Position numbers and translations under genes: made by a program. Of a stretch of 35,614 bases of DNA, positions 1-5,060 are shown piece after piece. This DNA comes from a virus: the IMG/VR virus record IMGVR_UViG_3300022752_000203, positions 1-35,614 of that record, one strand, 5' to 3'. The notes below the pieces were generated by a model. That model saw nothing but the letters and a program-made list of their open reading frames with translations, was not told where the DNA came from and ran no database searches. Positions within the stretch are counted from its first letter, which is position 1. Every line of letters begins with the position of its first letter.

Positions 1-8
1 AAAGTTTT

Positions 9-38
9 GAGACCTGTTTCCTCGATGCGGGCCGCAAT
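9..38. repeat. 30-bp direct repeat, copy 1
   Basis: This 30-bp sequence is identical to 131-160, and its 3' two-thirds recurs at 340-360. It contains an odd-length palindrome TGCGG-G-CCGCA at 26-36. Copy 2 follows a CTTCATACnGTATGAAG palindrome by 7 bp, so the two element types are interleaved as iterons would be near a phage origin. No coding frame covers it. A role as a protein-binding or recombination site is inference. Confidence 0.85.
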
Positions 39-106
39 GACACACCATCTTATACCATGTTATGTTGCAGACAATACTCGTTGCGTTAACTAGCACCAAG
101 TTATAA

Positions 107-123
107 CTTCATACGGTATGAAG
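107..123. promoter_or_regulatory. CTTCATACnGTATGAAG palindrome, copy 1 (centre G)
   Basis: The 8-bp arms are perfect around a single central G. Symmetry extends to 10-bp arms (AA on the left, TT on the right, 105-125). Dyad symmetry of this length suggests a site for a homodimeric DNA-binding protein. As RNA it could form a 7-bp stem with a 3-nt loop. Confidence 0.75.
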
Positions 124-130
124 TTTCTCT

Positions 131-160
131 GAGACCTGTTTCCTCGATGCGGGCCGCAAT
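131..160. repeat. 30-bp direct repeat, copy 2
   Basis: Identical over 30 bp to 9-38, with the inner palindrome TGCGGGCCGCA at 148-158. It lies directly after the palindrome at 107-123. Confidence 0.85.
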
Positions 161-186
161 TGGTGCAAAACTAAGGGTAAACCCCC

Positions 187-195
187 TGTGGATAA
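187..195 (-). promoter_or_regulatory. DnaA-box-like 9-mer
   Basis: The minus strand reads TTATCCACA, an exact match to the bacterial DnaA box consensus (TTATNCACA). It is part of a small hairpin TGTGG-ATAA-CCACA at 187-200. It sits in the repeat-rich non-coding region beside the AT-rich inverted repeat, which supports an origin. A single 9-mer can occur by chance. Confidence 0.5.
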
Positions 196-218
196 CCACA
201 CAGAAAAGAAGTTGTCAC

Positions 219-238
219 GTGTTTAGACCCCTAAACAC
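219..238 (+). other. Hairpin, 8-bp stem
   Basis: GTGTTTAG-ACCC-CTAAACAC is a perfect 8-bp stem with a 4-nt loop. No T tract follows, so it is not a standard terminator. It is flanked by a direct repeat AAAGAAGTTGyCAC (starting near 205 and 243). Confidence 0.6.
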
Positions 239-339
239 ACCGAAAGAAGTTGCCACAAGAAATCACCCTACAACTTCTTTGCAACTTAAAATCTAAGTTA
301 TTACAAGCCGCCGACATTCAAAACCATTTACACCGAAAA

Positions 340-360
340 CTGTTCCCTCGATGCGGGCCG
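340..360. repeat. Partial copy 3 of the 30-bp repeat
   Basis: CTGTTCCCTCGATGCGGGCC and the following G match the 3' part of the 30-bp repeat with one change (TTTCC to TTCCC). The palindrome arm is imperfect (CCGTA). A shorter fragment, GAGACCTGTTCCCTC, recurs at 6259-6273 far to the right. Confidence 0.7.
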
Positions 361-416
361 TACTGACATGCAAGGGCTTGCGTTGCGTATGGTTGCATCG
401 TACTACGTGGACACAT

Positions 417-433
417 CTTCATACCGTATGAAG
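417..433. promoter_or_regulatory. CTTCATACnGTATGAAG palindrome, copy 2 (centre C)
   Basis: The 8-bp arms are perfect with a central C, and the flanks are not symmetric. It sits 38 bp left of the large inverted repeat that begins at 471. Confidence 0.75.
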
Positions 434-488
434 TGTCAAGTGCGTATAACGCAATGCTGTATGTGATTTTATTCAATTAAGCAAGAAA

Positions 489-506
489 ATTCTGTGACCA
501 CAGAAT
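489..506. other. Hairpin/palindrome ATTCTGTG-AC-CACAGAAT
   Basis: Perfect 8-bp arms around AC, overlapping the inner edge of the left outer arm of the large inverted repeat. It lacks the features of a terminator. Confidence 0.6.
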
Positions 507-598
507 AATACAAACCCCAATAAAATCAACAACTTACGCACGGTTTTTCCCTATTATTCTATTATTCTATTAAAAAATATATATGAAGAGACAATTTG

Positions 599-650
599 CA
601 AAAACACTAAATTTGCTGTTTTTGTTCGCTCTCGCACATGCATGCGTGTG
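599..650. other. Two hairpins at the centre of the inverted repeat
   Basis: CAAAAACA (599-606) pairs with TGTTTTTG (617-624) across a 10-nt loop. CACATGCATGCGTGTG (635-650) is a near palindrome that becomes fully paired if G-T wobbles are allowed. Both sit at the symmetry centre of the 471-783 block. Confidence 0.5.
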
Positions 651-824
651 AGTCCTGTTATTTGTCTCTCTCATCTCAAAACCGCAGAATAAAAGAATAA
701 TACCCAAAAAACCCTCGTAACACTATGATCTATAACGGTTTTCTTTTATTCTCCACTTACAGAACTTTCTTGCTTAATTGAATTTAATCACTCGCAGTAC
801 CCTCATATAACCACTAGTAGCAAC

Positions 825-853
825 TTGACATACCCCCCCTTTTGTCCTATAAT
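825..853 (+). promoter_or_regulatory. Consensus sigma-70 promoter
   Basis: TTGACA (825-830), a 17-bp spacer and TATAAT (848-853) match the sigma-70 consensus at every hexamer position with optimal spacing. Transcription should start near 860 and run rightward. The first plausible start codon is at 1496, so the transcript would have an unusually long leader, or an untranslated RNA is made. Palindrome copies 3 and 4 lie within that leader. Confidence 0.85.
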
Positions 854-941
854 GGACGCTCAACACGTAAGAACATGTTGTAGGGTAATCAGGCATCGTC
901 CAGTACCCGTGCCGCTCATTAACAACTTACCAGACACCGAT

Positions 942-958
942 CTTCATACCGTATGAAG
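942..958. promoter_or_regulatory. CTTCATACnGTATGAAG palindrome, copy 3 (centre C)
   Basis: Perfect arms, extended by GAT/ATC to 11-bp arms over 939-961. The extra symmetric flank differs in sequence from copy 1 (AA/TT), so the symmetry rather than the exact flank is kept. It lies about 80 nt downstream of the start expected for the promoter at 825-853. Confidence 0.75.
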
Positions 959-1335
959 ATCCAAACTAACCGCCGCTTGCTCGATGCAAGAAGCCACATA
1001 GATGACAGCACCAAAAGCACTGAACAAAGATGCAGAAGGTCAAAGATTCTCCCTGAGCGAATAGGCGTACCGTAGTCAGTCGGTGCACTTTGTGGTGTAG
1101 CTGGATGTGCAAATTTCGGGATAGGCATGCGTCAACCCCCGATACAACCCAGCGATAGCAAAGCGCAAGTCAATACAGATACTGCCTAAATGTGTGGTGT
1201 GCACTGCGCCAAAAGCGCAACATGCCTAACGTGGAGTATGCCCGGGAGAGTGACGTTCACTTACATACACGGGGCGATCAAGCCCTAGAACAATCACCGA
1301 ACCCGATGCCAACCCCCACTAGGAACCTGAGCCGA

Positions 1336-1352
1336 CTTCATACCGTATGAAG
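1336..1352. promoter_or_regulatory. CTTCATACnGTATGAAG palindrome, copy 4 (centre C)
   Basis: Perfect arms plus one more symmetric base pair (A1335/T1353). It lies in the long leader before the first gene at 1496. Confidence 0.75.
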
Positions 1353-1427
1353 TTGGGAGATGCAGAGTTCGACAAACACTATCGCAGTTAAAACAAACCA
1401 GTACAACGTAGCACAAGATAACAACCC

Positions 1428-1454
1428 GTAGGGCACAGCATGTCTGTGTCCTAC
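1428..1454 (+). other. Leader hairpin, 11-bp stem
   Basis: GTAGGGCACAG pairs with CTGTGTCCTAC across the 5-nt loop CATGT, with one G-U wobble. It lies 41 nt before the start codon at 1496. No T tract follows. It could affect transcript stability or translation of the first gene. Confidence 0.6.
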
Positions 1455-1495
1455 CAGATGCGATCTTGCATCAACAACTAACCGAAAGAATCAAC

Positions 1496-1771
1496 ATGAG
1501 TTATTTTGTCCAAACCCACACTGTACAACTAAGCGGGGCTATATGGCGTAACGCCCCAATCGAAGTCGAGCACAAACATGCACCCTTGCAGTGCCACAAA
1601 CTGGGGCTAATGCAAACGGCTACGGGCTACGGTAAGCGCATTGCCACGGCCACGATGGTTAAGTTCAACGGCAAATGGCGGCGCGTGTATTGCTGTATCT
1701 ATTCCAACGTTGGCACGTGCTACATCGGCAAACTGTCTGATGTGCATTTTGTTTCAGGCTACCCACAGTAA
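1496..1771 (+). CDS. Small phage protein of unknown function
   Basis: This 91-aa protein has no family I can name. The ATG at 1496 is chosen over an upstream in-frame TTG (1466) because GAAAG lies about 10 bp before it and the same leader pattern precedes the following genes. The sequence is rich in aromatic residues and Cys towards the C-terminus (WRRVYCCIYSNVGTCYIG), without a signal peptide or membrane segment. It is the first gene after the long leader from the promoter at 825 and is followed by a 26-bp gap. Early expression is likely from its position; function is unknown. Confidence 0.75.
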   Translation: MSYFVQTHTVQLSGAIWRNAPIEVEHKHAPLQCHKLGLMQTATGYGKRIATATMVKFNGKWRRVYCCIYSNVGTCYIGKLSDVHFVSGYPQ

Positions 1772-1797
1772 TCAACCAAACCCAACGAAAGCACATC

Positions 1798-2133
1798 ATG
1801 AAAATCAGTAACTGCAACGCACGTTGCCAAGTGCAGTCCCTCAAAGAGTTCAAGGCCAACAACATTTGGTCTGAGTGGGTGGACGACATCAACACGGACA
1901 CCCCCGATGCCCGGTACGTGGTCTACAGCTACAACACACACTGGCCCTTATTCATCTTTGATGTACGCACTGATACATGGTTCGAGAACACAAGTAAGTA
2001 CGGCGTAACAACATCTAAGCACAAGACGCAATGCTATCCCCACGGTGCCTCAGCCATGCACCCCCTGCATGTGGACGACATGATCAAGGTAGTCAAGAAT
2101 GGCCCCGTTGGCCTCATCACACCTATTAACTGA
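1798..2133 (+). CDS. Conserved-type phage protein with YVVYSYxTHxP signature
   Basis: This 111-aa protein contains RYVVYSYNTHWPLFIFD followed later by TTSKHKTQCYP. That pattern (a 'YSY.TH.P' strand and a 'TTSKH' segment) recurs in small early proteins of aquatic phages as I recall them; no biochemical role is known to me. No membrane segment or nuclease motif is visible. The start is supported by GAAAG at a 7-bp spacing. It sits between small genes of the early group and is probably co-transcribed with them. Confidence 0.75.
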   Translation: MKISNCNARCQVQSLKEFKANNIWSEWVDDINTDTPDARYVVYSYNTHWPLFIFDVRTDTWFENTSKYGVTTSKHKTQCYPHGASAMHPLHVDDMIKVVKNGPVGLITPIN

Positions 2134-2145
2134 AAGGACAACATC

Positions 2146-2397
2146 ATGAAACAAGTAGAAGACAACAAGACCACGGGTAAGTTCACTTGGAACTACCGCA
2201 TCGTCAACCTCAAGTCTGAGAACGGCGGCGACGACTGGTACTGCCTGACTGAAGTTTGCTACGACATGAACGACAAGCCAACGGGTTACAGCACACCCTG
2301 CCTTGGCTCGGACAGCATGGAAGGCATGCGGAATGTGTGGGACATGATGGGTGAGGCAATGGTGTTGCCCCCCATGCAGGAAGAGGACTTCAAATGA
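2146..2397 (+). CDS. Small hypothetical phage protein
   Basis: This 83-aa soluble acidic protein has the segment WYCLTEVCYDMNDKPTGYS, a compact 'xxxEVxYDxxxKPxGYS' strand-turn-strand pattern followed by an amphipathic region (SMEGMRNVWDMMGEAM). Similar small proteins are frequent in phages but have no known function. The start follows CTGAAAGGACAACATC, the ribosome-site type of this region. The stop overlaps the next gene by 4 bp (ATGA), so the two are translationally coupled. Confidence 0.75.
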   Translation: MKQVEDNKTTGKFTWNYRIVNLKSENGGDDWYCLTEVCYDMNDKPTGYSTPCLGSDSMEGMRNVWDMMGEAMVLPPMQEEDFK

Positions 2398-2597
2398 AAC
2401 AAGCAGAAGACAACAAGACTATCGACATGTGGGCAAAGAAAAAGTACAGGGTATCAGTAGTCTTTTCATACATCGACACCATCGAGGTGGAGGCCGACAA
2501 CAGAGAGGATGCCAAGTACATAGCGTGGGAATTGTTTGACAAGGAACGTGCAGTCCAAGGCGAGGGTGAAATATTAAACGTAGAGGATCTGGAATGA
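2394..2597 (+). CDS. DpnD/PcfM-like small protein (tentative)
   Basis: This 67-aa protein starts inside the stop of the previous gene. The core KYRVSVVFSYIDTIEVEADNREDAKYIA gives a strand, strand, 'VEADNxEDA', helix pattern seen in the short DpnD/PcfM-like family, whose function is unknown. A second gene at 4882 has the same layout (YDVTIRAIITKTYTVEADTENEAIS), so the window carries two likely paralogs. The first six codons of this gene and the preceding one also resemble each other (MKQVEDNKT and MKQAEDNKT), suggesting duplication of the initiation region. Its stop overlaps the next small gene. Confidence 0.65.
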   Translation: MKQAEDNKTIDMWAKKKYRVSVVFSYIDTIEVEADNREDAKYIAWELFDKERAVQGEGEILNVEDLE

Positions 2598-2692
2598 GTA
2601 AGCAACAACACGACAACATCTTGCAGTGCGTAGTTTATGTGGCCATACTAGTAGTGCTGTGCCTCGACATGTTCGTGTGGCGTCCGGGTTGA
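2594..2692 (+). CDS. 32-aa single-span membrane protein
   Basis: The frame encodes 32 residues, with a short polar N-terminus (MSKQQHDN) and then a hydrophobic stretch ILQCVVYVAILVVLCLDMFV long enough to cross a membrane once. It starts on an ATGA overlap with the preceding gene, the coupling used throughout this cluster. Its last codons overlap the -35 box of the promoter at 2689. Small membrane peptides of this kind occur in phage early regions; no specific role can be given. Its reality rests on the overlap and hydrophobic pattern only. Confidence 0.55.
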   Translation: MSKQQHDNILQCVVYVAILVVLCLDMFVWRPG

Positions 2693-2717
2693 CACCCCAT
2701 TGTCAATCTGATATAGT
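2689..2717 (+). promoter_or_regulatory. Sigma-70 promoter with inverted repeat at the -35 box
   Basis: TTGACA (2689-2694), a 17-bp spacer and TATAGT (2712-2717, 5 of 6) form a strong promoter for the gene at 2799. The -35 box is the left arm of an inverted repeat TTGACA-CCCCAT-TGTCAA (2689-2706), which could be an operator. Palindrome copy 5 lies about 33 nt into the transcript. Confidence 0.8.
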
Positions 2718-2756
2718 GTAGTTTGTGTTAGTTAAGTGTGTGTGTAAACGGTACAA

Positions 2757-2773
2757 CTTCATACTGTATGAAG
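2757..2773. promoter_or_regulatory. CTTCATACnGTATGAAG palindrome, copy 5 (centre T)
   Basis: Perfect arms with a central T. It lies between the promoter at 2689-2717 and the gene at 2799, so it falls about 30-50 nt into the predicted transcript and 25 nt before the start codon. This fits an operator within a leader or an RNA element. Confidence 0.78.
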
Positions 2774-2798
2774 ATACCAACCCTGAAAGGAAATCATC

Positions 2799-3698
2799 AT
2801 GAGTTTCGCAATCAACATGGACAACTTCAGTGTGTCCAAACTGTCCTCCTCTGCCCTCATTGTCAATCTGTCCCTGTCCGTATGGACTGGGCGCAAGTTG
2901 GACAAGCGTGTCAGCGAGGAAGTGGATCAGCAGAACAGCACCAAGACCCGTGCTGGCAACTACCACAAGAACCTGCTGGCAGGGTCTGGCAAGCTGACCG
3001 AGATCACGAAGGTGGCGAATGCCATCCGTTCGTGGCTGTATGGCGTAACCCAGCCGTGGGGCGACAACGGCGACCGCATCCTCAACATGTCTTACTTCAT
3101 GGAGTTCAAGGACAGGCTCACTGACTACGAGCAGCAGTTCGCATCCAGCGTCAACACCTTCCTGAGTGACTACGACACACTGGTGTCTGCTGCTGCCTTC
3201 CAGTTGGGTGACTTGTTCAACCGTGAGGACTACCCGACACGGGAGTCCATCGAATCCAAGTTTGCCATGCGCTACAGCATGACCCCACTGCCTCAGTCCG
3301 GGGACTTCCGTGTGGACATTGGTGAGGATGGCCTACGTGAATTGCAAGCTCAGTATGAGTCTGTCTTACAGCAACGTGTTACTGGTGCTATGACCGAGGC
3401 GTGGGAGCGGCTGCACGACTGCCTGACCCGCATGTCAGAGCGGCTGACCGACGACACCGATGCCAACGGTGACCCCAAGCGCAAGATCTTCAGGGACTCT
3501 CTTATCGAGAATGCCGTGGAGGTGTGCGGCCTGTTGAAGTCATTCAACATCACTAACGACACACGTATGGATGAGATGCGCAAGCAGTTGGAGGATGCCA
3601 TGCGTGGTGTGGATGCCGACTCTCTGCGTGACAGCGACATGTTGCGTGAGCAGACCAAGCGCAAGGTGGACAGCATACTGTCTAAGTTTGAAATGTAA
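2799..3698 (+). CDS. Unknown 299-aa protein of the MoxR-VWA module (DUF3150-like, tentative)
   Basis: This soluble, mostly helical protein of 299 aa begins MSFAINMDNFSVSKLSSSAL and contains repeated charged helices (for example around RLTDDTDANGDPKRKIFRDSL and RDSDMLREQTKRKVDSILSK). No catalytic motif is visible. In other phages a protein of this size and style (annotated DUF3150 in my recollection) precedes a MoxR ATPase and a VWA protein, as it does here, so it is probably the third partner, perhaps an adaptor or substrate. The promoter at 2689, a palindrome at 2757 and a GAAAGG ribosome site control it. The 89-bp gap to the ATPase gene holds another palindrome, so the genes may be separately tuned. 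Confidence 0.75.
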   Translation: MSFAINMDNFSVSKLSSSALIVNLSLSVWTGRKLDKRVSEEVDQQNSTKTRAGNYHKNLLAGSGKLTEITKVANAIRSWLYGVTQPWGDNGDRILNMSYFMEFKDRLTDYEQQFASSVNTFLSDYDTLVSAAAFQLGDLFNREDYPTRESIESKFAMRYSMTPLPQSGDFRVDIGEDGLRELQAQYESVLQQRVTGAMTEAWERLHDCLTRMSERLTDDTDANGDPKRKIFRDSLIENAVEVCGLLKSFNITNDTRMDEMRKQLEDAMRGVDADSLRDSDMLREQTKRKVDSILSKFEM

Positions 3699-3711
3699 TT
3701 TGTTGGGGCAT

Positions 3712-3728
3712 CTTCATACCGTATGAAC
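3712..3728. promoter_or_regulatory. Degenerate CTTCATACnGTATGAAG palindrome, copy 6
   Basis: 16 of 17 positions match (last base C instead of G). It is in the 89-bp gap between the gene ending at 3698 and the AAA+ ATPase gene at 3788. Every copy with good arms lies in the left 3.8 kb of the window, outside genes. Confidence 0.65.
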
Positions 3729-3787
3729 TTGCCCTGTTCTTTTCCCTAGTGTTTAATCCGTTTCCCTTAACCAACTGAAAGTAAATC

Positions 3788-4873
3788 ATGTACAACTCAA
3801 TCACTCTCAAGCAATGCGCTGACCTTATCGCAGCAGTCGGCGACCAGCAGACCGTCCTAGTGCAGGGCGAGATGGGTATCGGCAAGTCCGCTATCCTCAA
3901 GATGCTCCAGAACTCTACTGCCTACCCTCAATTCAAGGGTGCGTTCTTCTGCTACGTGGACATCACTACCAAAGATGTTGGTGACTTCCTTGTTCCCAAG
4001 ATACGTGACATTGACGGTGTAGAAGTGTGCTCATTCATACCCAACGAAGAGTTCGGGTTCCACTTCAAGGGCCGCAAGGTTGTGATGATGCTCGATGAGA
4101 TCGGCAAGGCGCGGGGTGGTGTACTCAATGCCTCACTCAGGCTGATGAACGAGAAAGCATTGGGCGTGAATGTACTGGAAGGTGTCGTGTTCGGTACGAC
4201 TAACCTGTCTGTCGAGGGACTGGGTGACAACATGCCGCCGCATGCCCTCAACAGGTTGACCCGTGTGAAGGTCGGCAAGACTGATGCCCGGACATGGATC
4301 GAGGACTACGCCATACCTATGGGTATCAACCCGGTCATCATTGGTACGGTGGCTGAGTACCCCGAGATGTTTGCATCCTTTGAGGACTACGAGAAGCCTG
4401 AGCAGAACACGTACATCAATGACCCCCGCACTGTGCGTGGTGCTGTTGTGACACACCGTTCCATGGAGCGTGCGTCCTATGTGTATGAGCGTACCCGGAT
4501 ACTGGGTGATGACGTGATGTGCCATGCACTGGCTGGCACTGTGGGTGAGAAGGCGATGCACAACATCTTGACGATGGACAAGATGAACAGCCAGTTGACC
4601 CCATGGGATGAGTTGATCAAGTCCCCCGAGACTGCCACTGTGCCCTCATCTGCTGCTGCGTCCTGCATGCTGGTGAGCAAGGCTGTACAGCGCATCGACA
4701 AGGACAGTATCAGCGCATGGATGAAGTTCCTGAACCGCATCCCCAAGGAGGCGCAGGGCTTGTTCGCCCGTAGCGTCATGTCAGACAAGTGCCCCAAGCG
4801 TGACGTGGCTGCACGCAACACCGAGTTCGCTGTATGGGCAGCAGCTAACAACTTCCTGTTCGCCAAGAAGTGA
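3788..4873 (+). CDS. MoxR-type AAA+ ATPase
   Basis: This 361-aa protein has Walker A GEMGIGKS at residues 27-34, Walker B VVMMLDE ending at D103-E104, a sensor-1 like segment FGTTNL and a following NRLTRV that could supply an arginine finger. This is the compact AAA+ layout of MoxR/NorQ/CbbQ ATPases, which work with VWA-domain partners to remodel or activate target proteins. The VWA partner is encoded two genes downstream (5061). The start follows CTGAAAGTAAATC. The stop overlaps the end of a GTG codon, but the next gene probably starts at 4882. Family assignment is firm; the cellular target is unknown. Confidence 0.9.
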   Translation: MYNSITLKQCADLIAAVGDQQTVLVQGEMGIGKSAILKMLQNSTAYPQFKGAFFCYVDITTKDVGDFLVPKIRDIDGVEVCSFIPNEEFGFHFKGRKVVMMLDEIGKARGGVLNASLRLMNEKALGVNVLEGVVFGTTNLSVEGLGDNMPPHALNRLTRVKVGKTDARTWIEDYAIPMGINPVIIGTVAEYPEMFASFEDYEKPEQNTYINDPRTVRGAVVTHRSMERASYVYERTRILGDDVMCHALAGTVGEKAMHNILTMDKMNSQLTPWDELIKSPETATVPSSAAASCMLVSKAVQRIDKDSISAWMKFLNRIPKEAQGLFARSVMSDKCPKRDVAARNTEFAVWAAANNFLFAKK

Positions 4874-4881
4874 GGTGTGTC

Positions 4882-5058
4882 ATGCCCAAATACGATGTAA
4901 CTATTCGCGCCATCATTACAAAGACCTACACGGTCGAGGCAGATACTGAGAACGAGGCTATTAGTAATGTCCATGAGACATTCACTGTCCAAGCAGACGA
5001 TACCCCTGAGAACTACGAGCAAGATGTTTTATCAATCCAAAAAGTAAAAGGAAAGTAA
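4882..5058 (+). CDS. DpnD/PcfM-like small protein (tentative)
   Basis: This 58-aa protein starts at ATG 4882, with GAGG at 4872-4875 as ribosome site. An in-frame GTG at 4870 has no comparable site. The pattern PKYDVTIRAIITKTYTVEADTENEAISN matches that of the gene at 2394 and recalls DpnD/PcfM-like proteins. It is embedded between the AAA+ ATPase and VWA genes, which would make it co-expressed with the module, but nothing shows a direct role. Confidence 0.65.
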   Translation: MPKYDVTIRAIITKTYTVEADTENEAISNVHETFTVQADDTPENYEQDVLSIQKVKGK

Positions 5059-5060
5059 TC

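Larger units (their letters stand above)
471..783. repeat. Large nested inverted repeat with AT-rich core (candidate origin)
   Basis: The outer arms at 471-495 and 759-783 are inverted copies with 24 of 25 positions matching (shared core ATTCAATTAAGCAAGAAA). Inner arms at about 542-568 and 686-713 are also inverted (core TATTATTCT/AGAATAATA), and so are 585-594 and 662-672. All three pairs share the same centre near 627, so the whole block is one long, partly decayed inverted repeat. The core 541-625 is AT-rich. Small hairpins at 489-506, 599-624 and 635-650 lie inside. No gene fits here. Origin function is inference; a divergent control region or recombination site is also possible. Confidence 0.7.
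854..1495 (+). other. Long untranslated stretch: leader or possible ncRNA
   Basis: No plus-strand gene is supported over about 640 nt downstream of the consensus promoter. The region contains small hairpins CTTGC-TCGAT-GCAAG (976-990) and TGCGC-CAAAA-GCGCA (1205-1219), palindrome copies 3 and 4, and a stronger hairpin at 1428-1454. A 69-codon minus-strand frame at 919-1128 has no recognisable content and crosses a palindrome, so it is not called. Whether this is a 5' leader or a separate RNA cannot be decided from sequence. Confidence 0.45.

Noticed and set aside
9-160. CRISPR-like direct repeats
   Set aside because: Only two full copies exist with a 92-bp spacing that holds a palindrome. 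There are no regular spacers and no cas genes. The Cas4-like nuclease at 13476 lies in a replication block, not beside an array.
919-1128. Minus-strand 69-codon frame
   Set aside because: No recognisable domain, no good ribosome site, and it crosses a conserved palindrome in a structured non-coding region.
1466-1495. TTG start extending the first gene by 10 codons
   Set aside because: The ATG at 1496 has the same GAAAG leader as the following genes. The TTG lacks a ribosome site and lies close to a hairpin.
4870-4881. GTG start for the small gene at 4882
   Set aside because: It would overlap the ATPase stop, but GAGG is placed correctly only for the ATG at 4882.
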